Below, piece by piece: positions 10,475 to 21,524 of a stretch of 64,000 nt of DNA. The stretch's first letter is position 1. Each line of letters opens with the position of its first letter. Below the pieces are notes generated by a model. It saw nothing but the letters and a program-made list of their open reading frames with translations. It did no database searches and was not told where the DNA came from. A program made the translations under genes and the position numbers. This stretch comes from Vandiemenella viatica. Lineage: Eukaryota > Arthropoda > Insecta > Orthoptera > Morabidae. The stretch lies in contig JARYHS010013630.1 of NCBI GenBank assembly GCA_031002005.1, positions 238,831,539-238,895,538 of the forward strand. Direction: 5' to 3'.

Positions 10475-11035
10475 CCTTATAAACTTCACTCAAAAAGTGC
10501 CATAACGCGAGCGACTGGGAGAAGCTATATAGCCAAGTATAATGTTCTTGCACTCGTTCTTCGAACGATATTATTCGGGAATATGTTGCTATCACAGCCA
10601 TCAAAAATATAAAAATGGAACAAATTACACACAAAAAACTGCAACAACTTTGAAACGTTAGTGAACGAATGAATTTAGTTTTTATAGTTGGAATGCAACC
10701 TGTACCAAAATGGCGTTTGGTTCTTGTTGTTAAAGCATAATTCCCTAGAAATTTGGATTTATTAAACATTTTAATTATCATTATTTTCGAGCAGAATCGT
10801 TATCAGCGCCTGTGGAAAGCTTGAAATGTAGCCTCGACCAGAATAGACATAGATGCTTCCTTTTGTAACGTAATGGACATATTTTACAACTCCAGGAGTA
10901 ATATATATTCAATAATATGCTGACTATAAAATAAGTTGTAAGAAGTGAATTATTATCACTACATACAACACAGGAATATATTCATATCCTGTCAAGAAAC
11001 GTTGCCAGTGTTTTTACATTTGTTGCTGTAGAGTA
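10475..11035. other. AT-rich sequence, no recognised feature
   Basis: Nothing with motif support is visible. A 104-residue minus-strand open frame at 10467-10781 starts in the pogo end and looks random. Confidence 0.4.
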
Positions 11036-11165
11036 GGAATGCTCGATATACATAGATGTATCGAAAACATCGATGTTTACTATTCGATGCATCTAATCAA
11101 TCCGATGCATCGTTTACTTTCGATGTTTAACGATGCATCGATGTTTTTCATTCGATAAATCGAAA
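11036..11165. repeat. Cluster of ATCGATG / GATGCATCG palindromic motifs
   Basis: About eight overlapping motifs of the form ATCGATG, GATGCATC or TCGATAAATCGA occur in 120 bp. Subterminal clusters like this are typical of one end of hAT elements in insects, where transposase binds. The start near TAGAGTAGGAATGCTCGA could be the terminus, but the other end is lost in the tandem array and gap. Confidence 0.5.
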
Positions 11166-11185
11166 GAACACATGCGTTTCTTCGA

Positions 11186-11562
11186 CGCGATAGAATCTGT
11201 TTTAATGCAAAACAAAAACAGAAAATTGTATTACTATACGTTATTTTTGTCATATAAAATATCAAATTACATTTTTTACTTGAATAAAAAAAATACATAT
11301 GCAAAACGATTAGTTTTAAGGCAAAACAAAAACTGGAAAATTGTATCGCTATGCGTTATTTTTGTCACCTACAAAATTAAATTTCTTTTACGTAACTTGC
11401 ATAAAACAAGAAAAAAACTACGTGATATGATTGGTTTTAAAGCAAAAAAAAAAAAAAAAAAACAGGAACTTCTATCGCTATACGATATTTTGTCACCTAA
11501 AAAATCTCATTATAAATATTTTTTAACGTGGATAAAACTACAGAAAAACCTACGGTATATGA
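11186..11562 (+). repeat. Tandem repeat of ~115-120 bp running into the assembly gap
   Basis: Three units share TTTTAA-GCAAAACAAAAAC, then TCGCTATGCGTTATTTTTGT, CACCTA-AAAAT and an ACGT-GATAT end. The TTTTAA anchor recurs at about 11200, 11314 and 11435, and the next expected anchor falls at the gap edge. The array probably extends into the Ns and caused the assembly break. Confidence 0.75.
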
Positions 11563-12562
11563 NNNNNNNNNNNNNNNNNNNNNNNNNNNNNNNNNNNNNN
11601 NNNNNNNNNNNNNNNNNNNNNNNNNNNNNNNNNNNNNNNNNNNNNNNNNNNNNNNNNNNNNNNNNNNNNNNNNNNNNNNNNNNNNNNNNNNNNNNNNNNN
11701 NNNNNNNNNNNNNNNNNNNNNNNNNNNNNNNNNNNNNNNNNNNNNNNNNNNNNNNNNNNNNNNNNNNNNNNNNNNNNNNNNNNNNNNNNNNNNNNNNNNN
11801 NNNNNNNNNNNNNNNNNNNNNNNNNNNNNNNNNNNNNNNNNNNNNNNNNNNNNNNNNNNNNNNNNNNNNNNNNNNNNNNNNNNNNNNNNNNNNNNNNNNN
11901 NNNNNNNNNNNNNNNNNNNNNNNNNNNNNNNNNNNNNNNNNNNNNNNNNNNNNNNNNNNNNNNNNNNNNNNNNNNNNNNNNNNNNNNNNNNNNNNNNNNN
12001 NNNNNNNNNNNNNNNNNNNNNNNNNNNNNNNNNNNNNNNNNNNNNNNNNNNNNNNNNNNNNNNNNNNNNNNNNNNNNNNNNNNNNNNNNNNNNNNNNNNN
12101 NNNNNNNNNNNNNNNNNNNNNNNNNNNNNNNNNNNNNNNNNNNNNNNNNNNNNNNNNNNNNNNNNNNNNNNNNNNNNNNNNNNNNNNNNNNNNNNNNNNN
12201 NNNNNNNNNNNNNNNNNNNNNNNNNNNNNNNNNNNNNNNNNNNNNNNNNNNNNNNNNNNNNNNNNNNNNNNNNNNNNNNNNNNNNNNNNNNNNNNNNNNN
12301 NNNNNNNNNNNNNNNNNNNNNNNNNNNNNNNNNNNNNNNNNNNNNNNNNNNNNNNNNNNNNNNNNNNNNNNNNNNNNNNNNNNNNNNNNNNNNNNNNNNN
12401 NNNNNNNNNNNNNNNNNNNNNNNNNNNNNNNNNNNNNNNNNNNNNNNNNNNNNNNNNNNNNNNNNNNNNNNNNNNNNNNNNNNNNNNNNNNNNNNNNNNN
12501 NNNNNNNNNNNNNNNNNNNNNNNNNNNNNNNNNNNNNNNNNNNNNNNNNNNNNNNNNNNNNN
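11563..12562. other. Assembly gap, 1000 N
   Basis: Exactly 1000 undetermined bases, a conventional placeholder. Open frames spanning it are artefacts. Confidence 0.99.
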
Positions 12563-12650
12563 TAATCTTGATGGCCGAACGGAGGATTGGAGTACGCTTG
12601 TTTCCGAATGCGAGGCCAGAACATTACCGCTCACCCACCATGCTTCAAAT
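12563..12650 (-). mobile_element. SINE fragment, family A, cut by the gap
   Basis: On the minus strand it reads GGTGAGCGGTAATGTTCTGG, then CCTCGCATTCGG and a decayed B box (ACTCCAATCC). This matches the tRNA-like heads at 9357-9424 and 20255-20315. The body is replaced by unrelated sequence or lost in the gap. Confidence 0.6.
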
Positions 12651-13489
12651 CACTCACTCATACAACACTTTTGTACGGGTCAACCATCTTATTTCAGCAC
12701 AAAATGTAAGCGTTACTACACTCGACTCCAAATGCTTACGGATGTTTGGAATTTACGGTGGTTCAATCCCTTCGATCTTACTAGTTAGGTAGTTGTTTTG
12801 ATAACCACGCTCATAACATCCACTTTTAGGGACTTAAAACATAAATTCGTTTCCCGAAGAGCGGAATTAAAATTTAACAACCAGGTAATTAGTTTACGGG
12901 CGTTATTCAATCAATTTTTCTATACCAAGTTTTAATGTAATCTTTCATTAAGTTCTATTACGTCTTAATCGGTACCTTTGCAATTTCTTGCGAAAATCTT
13001 AAAATCCAATATCTCGCTAACTCCTTTTTACTTTTGAATGAAATCCTCACCTATAGTAGTAGATACTCGAGGCCCCGCCTCCTGCAGCCAAGGCGGCGCC
13101 GCTCGAGACAATTACCTACCTGCGGGGCCGTCCGTCGCCTTGTAATTAGAGGCTATTATCTACCTGTGTATTTAATGATTGCCATTCTAGACCGGAGCTC
13201 TTTCAAGGTAGCCTGGACCTTCCCCCTCCATCGGAGCCAGGTGCAGGCCGCTACCTGCCACCCTGGGTAGGCGCCCGCTAAGCTGCGTGCCTGCCGCGGC
13301 TTCTGTTTGCAGAGATATCGACACTGTATGTGCTAGATAAAAATTTCTCAATTACATGGACATTTTTTTCTGTACAGTGGTCTTAAAATAGTAATTATTC
13401 GCAAATTCATCGTGACTATTGAAATACTTAGCATACTTTCGTATAGTGTGGTCAATGGTTCAAAACCCCGTAGGTTTAATAAAGCGGGA
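12651..13489. other. Unrecognised; contains a GC-rich block at 13061-13330
   Basis: AT-rich sequence surrounds a ~270-bp GC-rich stretch containing CTCGAGGCCCCGCC and GGCGGCGCCGCTCGAG, half an inverted pair around CTCGAG. It stands out sharply from its surroundings and may be a fragment of a mobile element. No convincing protein is encoded. Confidence 0.4.
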
Positions 13490-13790
13490 AGGAATTCTAC
13501 AAGACGAAGAAGGGAAAGGGTGAAACCTGGTGCCTGCCCATTCAAGCCTACTCTCCCGAAAGATACCAGCAGGCTTAACTTGCCCATCCAAGGTAGTTTA
13601 CAAGCATTCTGTCAGTTTAGTTTTGTGACACGTGAATAATAACTCATATGGCGGTCCGTTCAGGCCAATCTTCCGAAAGATACCGCCAGGCTTAACGTCC
13701 CCATTGAGCGGCCAAATCACTATCAACAGTGTGATATGCCCACACTCCATACACTCTATGGAGAGGCTGAACCCAAACCAGGTATCGTAA
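13490..13790 (+). repeat. Dispersed repeat, two tandem divergent halves; relative at 63090-63245
   Basis: Two halves (about 13515-13605 and 13645-13790) share CGAAAGATACC-CAGGCTTAAC. The block at 63090-63245 shares GTGAAACC-GTGC, GCC-CAGCCTTAAC-TCCCCAT, the AATCACTATC/AATCACCATC block and a GAACC(C)AAACCAGGTA-like end. The element type is unknown. Confidence 0.55.
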
Positions 13791-14048
13791 GAAAAATTAA
13801 ATGGAACACCAAAATCATACTATGGAGTACTAGCTGAAATGTGAAGTGATAGGAGGATTTCTGAGATCTTGTTGAACTTAGAAGTCAGTCCTTGAATAAT
13901 AACTCATTTCGGCTTATGGAATGCAGTGAGCAGTTGTAAGTTTAAAATGGTAGATTTCTAATGTCAGTCATTTTCTAGTTTCCCAGTATTTTTCGGAAAG
14001 TTGTGCGGTAGAAGGAACAAGAAGACTAAAGCTATAAAAGCTTTAAGG

Positions 14049-14080
<32 letters not shown>

Positions 14081-14914
14081 TGGGTGGAGGAAGTATTTCT
14101 GGTTGTGCGTATAAAAATGTAAATTAGAACGATACCTCTTGGAGTGCCTTACTGAAGTACTAATAACTAAACTTTCAATCCTCGGCCAGGAGTGCAGTAA
14201 GTTTAAGGTCGCATAGTATTAAAAGAATGGAATGTAAGAATCATAGTGTTAAAAGTATAAGGAATAGTATGAAACCACAGTATAAAATCTGATCTTCACT
14301 CTTCAACTAGCAGGCTGTCAAACGTGTGAAAATTCTCTCCCTTTACACTTATTTCAAAAAGCCTACATTGCTATACAGAAATTAGTATGATCAACAGGCT
14401 GAGAAGGTTGTGGTGGTACGTGAAAGATGTTTGTGAACTGAACCAGTTGGGAAGTTGCAGGTTATCACTGCTTGCATAACATTTGAGGGACTGGCGGTTA
14501 GGGCATATACGACTAGCTGTAGGGAAGAGAGAGTTTGGTATGATGCAGATGGTAACTCTCTAAATGAATATACCACTGTAGATTGTTGGGTTTGTATGGA
14601 TCAAGGAGCTGAGCTAGCCATTAAAAAGGAACAAATCCACATCCAGGAAAGTTGTCTGGGTGTGAGGGTAGGCCAATGTGAAGTTTATGATGTTAAATGT
14701 ATTAATTTTGGAAATTTAGAAGGCATTTTTCCATGTTTCTCCCCATTTTGCTGCATTGTGTGCATTATTTCATTGGAACTATACATAGTAACAATCTCTT
14801 TCAAGTCTCCTACAGTATCTACCCTCCTAAAAATAATACTTGCTGCTGGAGGGCTACAGCACCCACCATCCAAAATGTTCTTGTTGCTGCTGAAGGACTA
14901 AGAACCAAAAATGT
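13791..14914. other. No recognised gene; poly-A run at 14057-14080
   Basis: Contains a 24-base A run that could be a retroposon tail and a 148-residue open frame (14455-14901) with no recognisable domain. No candidate N-terminal GGT exon was found here. Confidence 0.4.
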
Positions 14915-15010
14915 CAAATGTCCTTTGTGTTCGTGCCTATTACATGTGTTCAAACTGCGCAGCTCTCAAGGTAAGCTGTGGTTCATTGTCCAATCCTAAT
15001 TTGTTATTCT
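14915..15010 (-). repeat. Short dispersed repeat family D, copy
   Basis: Shares GTG-TCGTGCCT-TTACATGTGT and AAGGTAAG-TGGTTCAT-TCCAATCCTAATTTG with 15885-15990. The core, in the reverse of the orientation used for the copies at 15731, 34973, 36463 and 45399, is AAGGTAAGTGSTGGYTCATT followed by CYCTATCCTAATTT. Confidence 0.6.
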
Positions 15011-15014
15011 TATA

Positions 15015-15500
15015 TGTATATACAATACGGTGCCAAAAGACATGGAGCTACATCCTTTTGCCAGGCAAAGCATAGCAACCTGCTGTAGCATTGACTCAAG
15101 TCTTAGGAAATCCTGTGAAGAAATTTTTAGCCATGCTTCCTCTACAGCTATCCATCAATGCATGAATGTTGCCAGTGTAATACATTGTGCATGAGCTGAT
15201 TTTTTGATCATGTCCCAGATATGTTCGATTGGATTCATGTTTGGAGTTCTATGTGGCCAAATTCACTGCTGGAATTGCTGGATCCAGTCGTGAATGATTC
15301 TGGACCAATGAGATGGCCCATTGTCGTCATGGGAAAGTTTGTAATTGTTTTGGAACACAAATGCAATGAATGGCAGCAAATAGTCTCAAAGTAATTGTAC
15401 GTAACCCATTTCCTTTCACTGGTCAGTTCACCTTTACAGACATTGCCAGTCTTGGTCCTTAAGTGGAGATGATCGGCCACTGCGTTGTCCAACATATTCA
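15015..15500 (-). pseudogene. Tc1-type transposase C-terminal half, decayed
   Basis: Read on the minus strand, it gives DDNGPSHWSRIIHDWIQQF (second catalytic Asp region, about 15330-15275), a stop, then PNMNPIEHIWDMIKKS (third catalytic acid, about 15240-15195) and a helical tail KGCSSMSF near 15050. Tc1 enzymes cut and paste at TA sites. Stops in the frame and the missing N-terminal half mark it as dead. A possible left inverted end (ATACGGTGCCAAAAG, 15025-15040) is visible; no right partner was found. Confidence 0.75.
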
Positions 15501-15719
15501 CAACACACTATTCACACTGTGAATTGAGGAATGGTGAATTCACAGTGTCAAAGATGGAATGCCACATGCATCTAGTACAAAACATCTTTCCACGTTAATT
15601 CAGATTGATAAGAGTACAAATAAAAATCATGCTACTGCACAAAATGTTTATACGTTTTTCCACAGTGCTACCACCATCTGGATGTTTGAAATTTCCTGTC
15701 CCATGACATTTGTAGCTTC

Positions 15720-15830
15720 AGAGTGTATGTACAATTAGAATAGGGACATGAACCACCACTTTAGATGATGATCGGGCATCATGCAAAATCGTAACTGACA
15801 TGGACACGAGACATTGAAATTTTCAGGTCT
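15720..15830 (+). repeat. Dispersed repeat family D, copy
   Basis: AATTAGAATAGGGACATGAA then CCACCACTTTAGATGATG matches the 34973 copy (AATTAGGATAGGGAAATGAG, CCACCACTTACC). It continues towards a CCGAAA-like end near 15825. Confidence 0.6.
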
Positions 15831-15879
15831 TAGCACAGAGAGTAGAACATTGTAGAGGGTTCTACTCACAATGAAGCAT

Positions 15880-15990
15880 TAAGGCACAAAAATTGTGTTG
15901 TCTCTTGTGCTCATGCCTCTTACATGTGTCCACATTGTCCTGTTAATATGTAAGGTAAGTGCTGGTTCATTTCTCTATCCTAATTTGTAA
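15880..15990 (-). repeat. Dispersed repeat family D, copy
   Basis: Contains TAAGGTAAGTGCTGGTTCAT and CTCTATCCTAATTTG (15950-15985). It forms a direct repeat with 14915-15010. Confidence 0.6.
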
Positions 15991-16153
15991 TTCAATTTCG
16001 CTACTTAGTGTGTATTGTTTCATTGCAACCAATATAGTAAACAGAAGTATGTTCTTCACAGAGTAAACAAATATTACTATTAATTATTTTAAACTAAGTG
16101 AAAAAAACATTTCATTTAACAGTGCACTAACTCTTTATTGTTCATGATGGCAG

Positions 16154-16359
16154 CAATACTTTGTTGGAGGGAGGGTCAGCAGTGGATGCAGCACTGGCAG
16201 TAATGCTCTGCCAATCAATTGTAAGCCCCCTAACAAGTGGCCTAGGAGGTGGATGTACAATGATTGTTTACCAACAGAAGAGAAGGGCTGTTGAAGTTCT
16301 AGATGCTCTGGAAATGGTGCCAAATAATTCACATTTAGAAAACTTACAAAACAAAACTG
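16154..16359 (+). CDS. GGT: GGT-family exon: GGSAVDAA core
   Basis: Encodes NTLLEGGSAVDAALAVMLCQ, then a PLTSGLGGG segment, followed by VEVLDALEMVP. GGSAVDAA and the SGxGGG loop are diagnostic of GGT large subunits. In active enzymes the last motif reads D-x-R-E-x-A-P, with Arg (human Arg107, E. coli Arg114) gripping the substrate alpha-carboxylate. Here the codon at 16308-16310 is CTG, Leu. The exon ends at CTG|GTAAGC, phase 1. The 5' edge is less certain: AG at 16152-16153 is the best acceptor, but the frame is open back to 16131. No Met start is implied; an upstream exon must exist. Confidence 0.88.
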
Positions 16360-16560
16360 GTAAGCTTCTATAATTCTCTTTTCTGTCAAGAGGGTTGACT
16401 GTTGATGATTCTCAAGAGAGATGTGTTAATTGAATAAAATGACTATTATCATTTTGTAAGATAACCTAAATTTTGGCATTACGTCAACAAAATTTGTTCA
16501 GAGAATGCCGAGCTAACTTCAATTCTATTGTGAAACATGTTTAAAGTAAATTATTATTAT

Positions 16561-16584
16561 TATTTTTTTTTTTTTTTTTTTTTT
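16561..16584 (+). repeat. Poly-T run
   Basis: A 24-base T run inside GGT intron 1, possibly the tail of a minus-strand retroposon; no body is recognisable on the right. Confidence 0.7.
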
Positions 16585-17107
16585 ACAAGATTCAACGGTT
16601 AAGCAAAGGCATAGGGTGATATTAAATTGTAACACACACAAATTTTAGCCACATGATGAAAAAATTTTATTTCTGCTTGGAGAATGAATGCCACATTCAT
16701 TTGCTGAGGTACTTTCAGTCACAAGAAGCAAAATAAAGTAGGACACTTCATAAGCAGAAAATTGCACCAACCAAATATTTGCATTTTAAAGTTAAACTTT
16801 TTACATTTTCAGAAATCGGAGAAATCAGTCAATTCCTGAGCTCACAGTTTTAAAGATAGGAAAATTGCTTATAGCTCAAAAGATGCGTAAATTTTTGATA
16901 CACCTTATGTAAAAGTTTGAAACTGATAGGGAAAAGCTATATATTCTTTATATAGGAAAATGATGACTTTGTCAAAAACATGGCTGTTATGTGATAAATC
17001 CTGGCTAAATTCAGAGAGAGGGGACCACAATTAATAGAAAGCAGAATTTTTTCTCAGCACATTGGACTCATTTTTACCAAACTTCATGCAGTACTTTGGC
17101 AGAAATA

Positions 17108-17139
17108 AAATAATAATAATAATAATAATAATAATAATT
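17108..17139 (+). repeat. (AAT)n microsatellite
   Basis: About ten AAT units. Confidence 0.9.
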
Positions 17140-17379
17140 AGAAAGCCATAAGAAATGGTCACTTCATTTTAAGAACCCGGTGGGATAAATTTACGAGTTA
17201 TTAAATTTTGAAATAATAGGAATACGATTAAAGAGCAATCATTGCAGTCGAATAGTATCACCATCTTATAAAAAATTTAACGTATAATCATTTGGAACAC
17301 ATTTCAAACTCATAGTGTTGATTTTTTGGAACTTTACACTCAGTTAAACATTTAACGATAAGCTGTTTTTTACACCATA

Positions 17380-18579
17380 AGATGGAGGAGGAGGAGCAGA
17401 TCATTTTAAAACCATTTTCGACTTGATAAATTAATTACTGCAAATGTGAGAAAAATTTTTGGTAACATTTATTTAGCACTATTTTATGGAAATTTTTTAC
17501 TAGGATTGATTTTGACGTTTGATTCTAAACTACCTCTCACCAAAATTTCGATTTGATTAGAGAAAAAATTATTTCAGGAAAGTTTTGGACATGGGGGCCA
17601 GGAGGGGGGAGCAAAAAGAAAATACACAGAAAAAGATATATAACAGATGAACCTAACTTAAAGTAATCTTGCCAGCACCCATGGTTCTGGATATTTCACA
17701 ATTTCCAATATTCTTGCGCAACCTATGCTGCAGGTATGAAAGACCCTCTAGAAGCCGAAGTGGGGTAAAGTTCGTGACTAGCACTCGAAGAAAAGCCATG
17801 CATGGCATACGGCCGTTTTTGGTACGACATGTAGGTGACAGGCGATATGTGTTACAGGAAGTGATATGTTTTGGCATCCATCTTGAAATTTTTGGAAGTG
17901 TTCGTGATGTAGTAGCCTCATCTCATGAAACTGACTTCAGGTAGGGGGTTATGGGAATTGACTGTGCCCGATTTCACTGATCTAAACCTGCAATCATTTT
18001 GGTGAAGAAGATTCGATTGTTGTAGATTGTTCTAAGAAGTTTTTAAAGTTATACAGAAGTCTTCAGTGAACTCTATTTGAATCTCATAACTTTCCTAGTT
18101 TAGGTTATCAACCTACATGGTGACTGCTGATCAATCTGCTTAGGCTATGTGAACTGTCATATCTCAGACTAAGCTGTATATCCTAACTCCATTATGCATT
18201 TTGTTCCTGACAATTTCTTAAATTTTGGATGTAGATTCTACAAACTGGGTTTATGAAGAAGAAGAAGAAGAACTTTCTAAGTCTTAATTTTTCAGAATTT
18301 CTTTGTCTGTATATTAGCATATACAAGTTATAAAAAAAATATAAATTACAATTATTTATAAAAAATTTCACCATTGCTTACTGTTTCCACAAGTCATATT
18401 TCTTGAAACATTAAAAATAGTCAATGTGAACTGACTTGTCTTGGGAATCTTAGCATACAATGAGAATGAGGTACCAATGAAAATGAAGCTCAACACAATT
18501 TTCTGGTGAAGCCTCATATAAAGATGGATGTTACCTTTTTTGTCAAAGTTTGTTTTCCTGACTTAAATAAGCAATATTC
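17380..18579. other. Intron 1 sequence, coding-like block at 17650-17945, otherwise unrecognised
   Basis: Both strands are open over 17653-17945 (75 codons minus, 92 plus), and the base composition is more balanced than the surroundings, which suggests an old coding or mobile segment. No motif identifies it. A (GAA)n run lies at 18256-18272. The 16585-17380 stretch is AT-rich with nothing seen. Confidence 0.35.
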
Positions 18580-18811
18580 CCTTACATAATGGGGACCTAC
18601 AAAGGACCATGGTGCAAGAAAAAAAAAATATTGGGGCCCCCAGGCCAGATAGGTGAACTTTTTTTTAGTTCTAGCAAATCAGGAGAGGTTTGCTGGCAGG
18701 GGCTCCTTGAGCTTTGGGGCTCCGCCCCCTGAGCTGAGCTTCGGGCCCCTGAATTAAACTTGTGGGCCCCGGTGCACGGTACTGCCTAGCCCTCCCATAG
18801 CTATGCCACTG
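18580..18811 (-). mobile_element. hAT-like terminal fragment
   Basis: The right edge reads TAGCTATGCCACTG, the reverse of a CAGTGGCATAGCTATGGGAG start typical of hAT ends, followed inward by GGGGCCC-rich sequence repeated as GGGCCCC, GGGGCTCC and GGGGCCCCCA. The opposite end and target duplication were not found. Confidence 0.5.
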
Positions 18812-20249
18812 GACCTACCTCCATTCACATCAAACCTACAAATCTGCAATTATACCACCACATTAACAGTTGCCATCCCTCTCATACCAAATGTTTCCTT
18901 CCATACAATATGGCTATACATTGCATGCACATCTGTTCCAATTGGTAATCTCACTCTAGATACACCCAAAATCTGTCCCATGCTATCATCACCCATAGTT
19001 ACTGCCCTGACTAGTACACAAACAAATTTCTCATGCTACAAACCCCCCCCCCCCTTTTCCACCTGTTGAAACTAACTGCAACCTTGCTTGTCACCCAGTT
19101 CTTTCCTAATCCCTCGCTGTGGGCACAATTTCCTATGTTCCTTCCTTGGTTTGCACACCATTCTCCACAAAATCCTACCCAGTGCCCGATGCACATGTTT
19201 CAGCAGACCACCCAGTCACAAGATTATATCTTAGGTAATCAATATTTACCTGGTAATTCCCACAAACCACCAGAAGGACCATTCCCGAGTAACAGAATCC
19301 ACTGCAAAACATGAAACTGGCTACTACCACCTTACTCCAATCCAAACACAGAAGAAATCTTCCCCATCATTGGACATGCTACTAACATGTCAACACATCA
19401 CATATGTCAACTCACATCCCAGCTCATATATATGTGGACCTCAGCACTAACCCACTTACCATCATAATAAACAGCCACAAGCTAACAGTGTACACCAGTA
19501 ATGTAGCCCATCCAGAGGCAAAACATGCCAGTTCTAACAAGCTGAACAATTTCAGCGACTATTTTATAGATTGCCATCAGAGTTTTCCCCGACACCACAA
19601 CCTCCACTTAACTCCGCGGATGGAAACTAGTCTACCAGAATATGCTTCACACCAGACATCCTATATGACTTAATCTCCAATACGTCCCTCCCAGTAGAAC
19701 CAGCACTTATTACTACTTTTCATCAATGTGATATATATCCAGCGATATTTGGACATTAAAAGTTAAAAGTTCATTACAAGATGGCATCCGCCCGCAATGT
19801 TGGTATAATATAACAAAACAATACCAAAATGGTACAATTGAATAAGATTAAGCAAAGTCTAGAAAGACAATACTTTAGAGATGTCATTAAATTACCAGTA
19901 GATAGAAGAATTTTGGGGAAGGAAAATGACAGTTATTTTAGCTTGATAGGAGCAGTAGTTCCTGAGAAAATAAATGTGAAGTTTGGTAAGGATTACACCA
20001 TGGCATGAAAATTTGAACTTCTCTATTAAGTATGATAAGAACAATAATGTAACATCCATCAGAAGTTGGCGAAATTTTTATAGTTTGTTTTGACACCAAG
20101 ATTAGTTCAGCAGATTAAGAATTTTAGGAGTAATCATAAATTTAGAAATTTTTAACTTTGGAAATTTATATCTCAGACCAAAGCACTTGGAAGAAAAGTT
20201 CACATGATATAAAATAAAATTTAAATTGCAGGCTGCAATATACCGAAAT
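18812..20249. other. C-rich, G-poor intron sequence, no recognised gene
   Basis: The plus strand is strongly depleted in G between about 18810 and 19700. Open frames at 18803-19069, 19033-19314 and 19404-19673 reflect that bias and show no domain. The remaining 500 bp look like decayed filler. Confidence 0.4.
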
Positions 20250-20490
20250 CGTGCGTGGTTGGTGAGTGGTTAACGTTCTGGTCTTTCATTCGGGAGGATC
20301 GCAGTTCGAATCCCCATCTGGGCATCCAGATTTGGGTTCGCCATGGTTTCCCCAAATCACTCCAGGTGAAAGCCGGGACGCTTCCTTCAAAAAGGTCATG
20401 GCCGAATTCCTTCCCATTCCTTGTCCACAGTCCTATCCTGCCTCTAATGACAAACTTCCTGAAGTAATAGAATGATTTGAGAAAAAATAA
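20250..20490 (+). mobile_element. SINE, tRNA-derived family A
   Basis: Plus-strand copy with A box TGGTGAGTGGT (20259-20269) and B box AGTTCGAATCC (20303-20313, one change from consensus). The body follows (GCCATGGTTTCCCCAAATCA, GGCCGAATTCCTTCCCATTC) and ends in a short A-rich tail near 20485. It is the reverse complement of the 9158-9424 copy. No clear target duplication was seen. Confidence 0.82.
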
Positions 20491-20776
20491 GAATCCTCTT
20501 TGTCTGATCAAAGGTCATTCTGACATCCCAAGCATACTGCATATAAGGAGAGCTGGAAGCAAGGAGAAACACATATTCAGCTGAAAATTGAATGGATCAG
20601 ACATGTGTTTTGTACGATGCGATGTAGTAGAAGAAAGTTTTTTATTTATTTAATTTAATTGCAATGGAGCACCCGCTCCGGTGGCAATTAACCTACGCAC
20701 CCATCTTCCCCTTTCCTGCACCCACCTACATTTGCCCTCTACAAATTTTTACTTTAAATTCTTCCAACATTTTCAG

Positions 20777-21202
20777 TTAATTATTCATCATTTCCACTGG
20801 TAACTTATTCCAATACCTGATACCCTTACCTAAAAAAGAGAAATAGAGTTCCAGCTTGTGGTCATGGTCATCTTTTCCCTTCCATGCACTACTTTTCATA
20901 CCTTTCCATGCCTCATCTCCCATATACGCCTTGTACACTCCCATGACCCTCTTCATCTTCCTCCCATCTTGCAATGAATCCCATTCCAGCTCCTTTATCA
21001 TATCTGTTACTGATTGCATTCTGCAATAATTTCCGGAAACAAATCTAGCAGCTCTTTTTTGCACCCTCTCTAATTCCTGTATTTGATACGCAAAATGTGG
21101 GTCCCATACTACACTAACATACTTGAGCAATGGTCTGACCAAAGTTTTGTAACCCAATTCATTTACTTCTCTCGTATATCCTCTCATCACTCTTTCCAAC
21201 AA
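20777..21202 (-). pseudogene. CR1-group LINE C-terminal region
   Basis: A 141-codon frame: LERVMRGYTREVNELGYKTL, then WDPHFAYQIQELERVQKRA and DMIKELEWDSLQDGRKMKRV, then GIRYWNKLPVEMM near the stop. This is the conserved region after the RT in CR1/L2-type elements. It is separated from the FADD segment by frameshifts. Confidence 0.85.
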
Positions 21203-21524
21203 GTGCAGAATTTTGAAACCTTTTCCTACGACCTGCCCAATATGTCCTGCCTGTTAAGCTTGTTATCAAATGTAATTCCAAGATATTTAAATTTCAAATC
21301 TTAAACAATTTTTTCTCCACCTTATAATTGTAATCAACATTTAGTTTGTTTGTGTATCTAATAAGCTGACTGTTCCTTCCAGATCACCCTACAACTGTTG
21401 ACAGTCCTCTATTGTTTTGAAGCTTTTATATAGCATTTTGTCATCTGCAAACAATCTAATTTCAGATAGTAAAAAATCAACACAATTATTCATTAGAATA
21501 ATGAATAGCAATGGTCCCAATACG

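Noticed and set aside
11133..12788. Very long open frames across 11133-12788 on both strands
   Set aside because: They exist only because the 1000 N are read through; the real sequence at both edges is tandem repeat and SINE.
13061..13330. CpG-island promoter
   Set aside because: It is GC-rich, but no first exon or core promoter follows and it looks like a mobile-element fragment.
17653..17944. A gene at 17653-17944
   Set aside because: Both strands are open and neither has a recognisable motif; kept only as a coding-like note.
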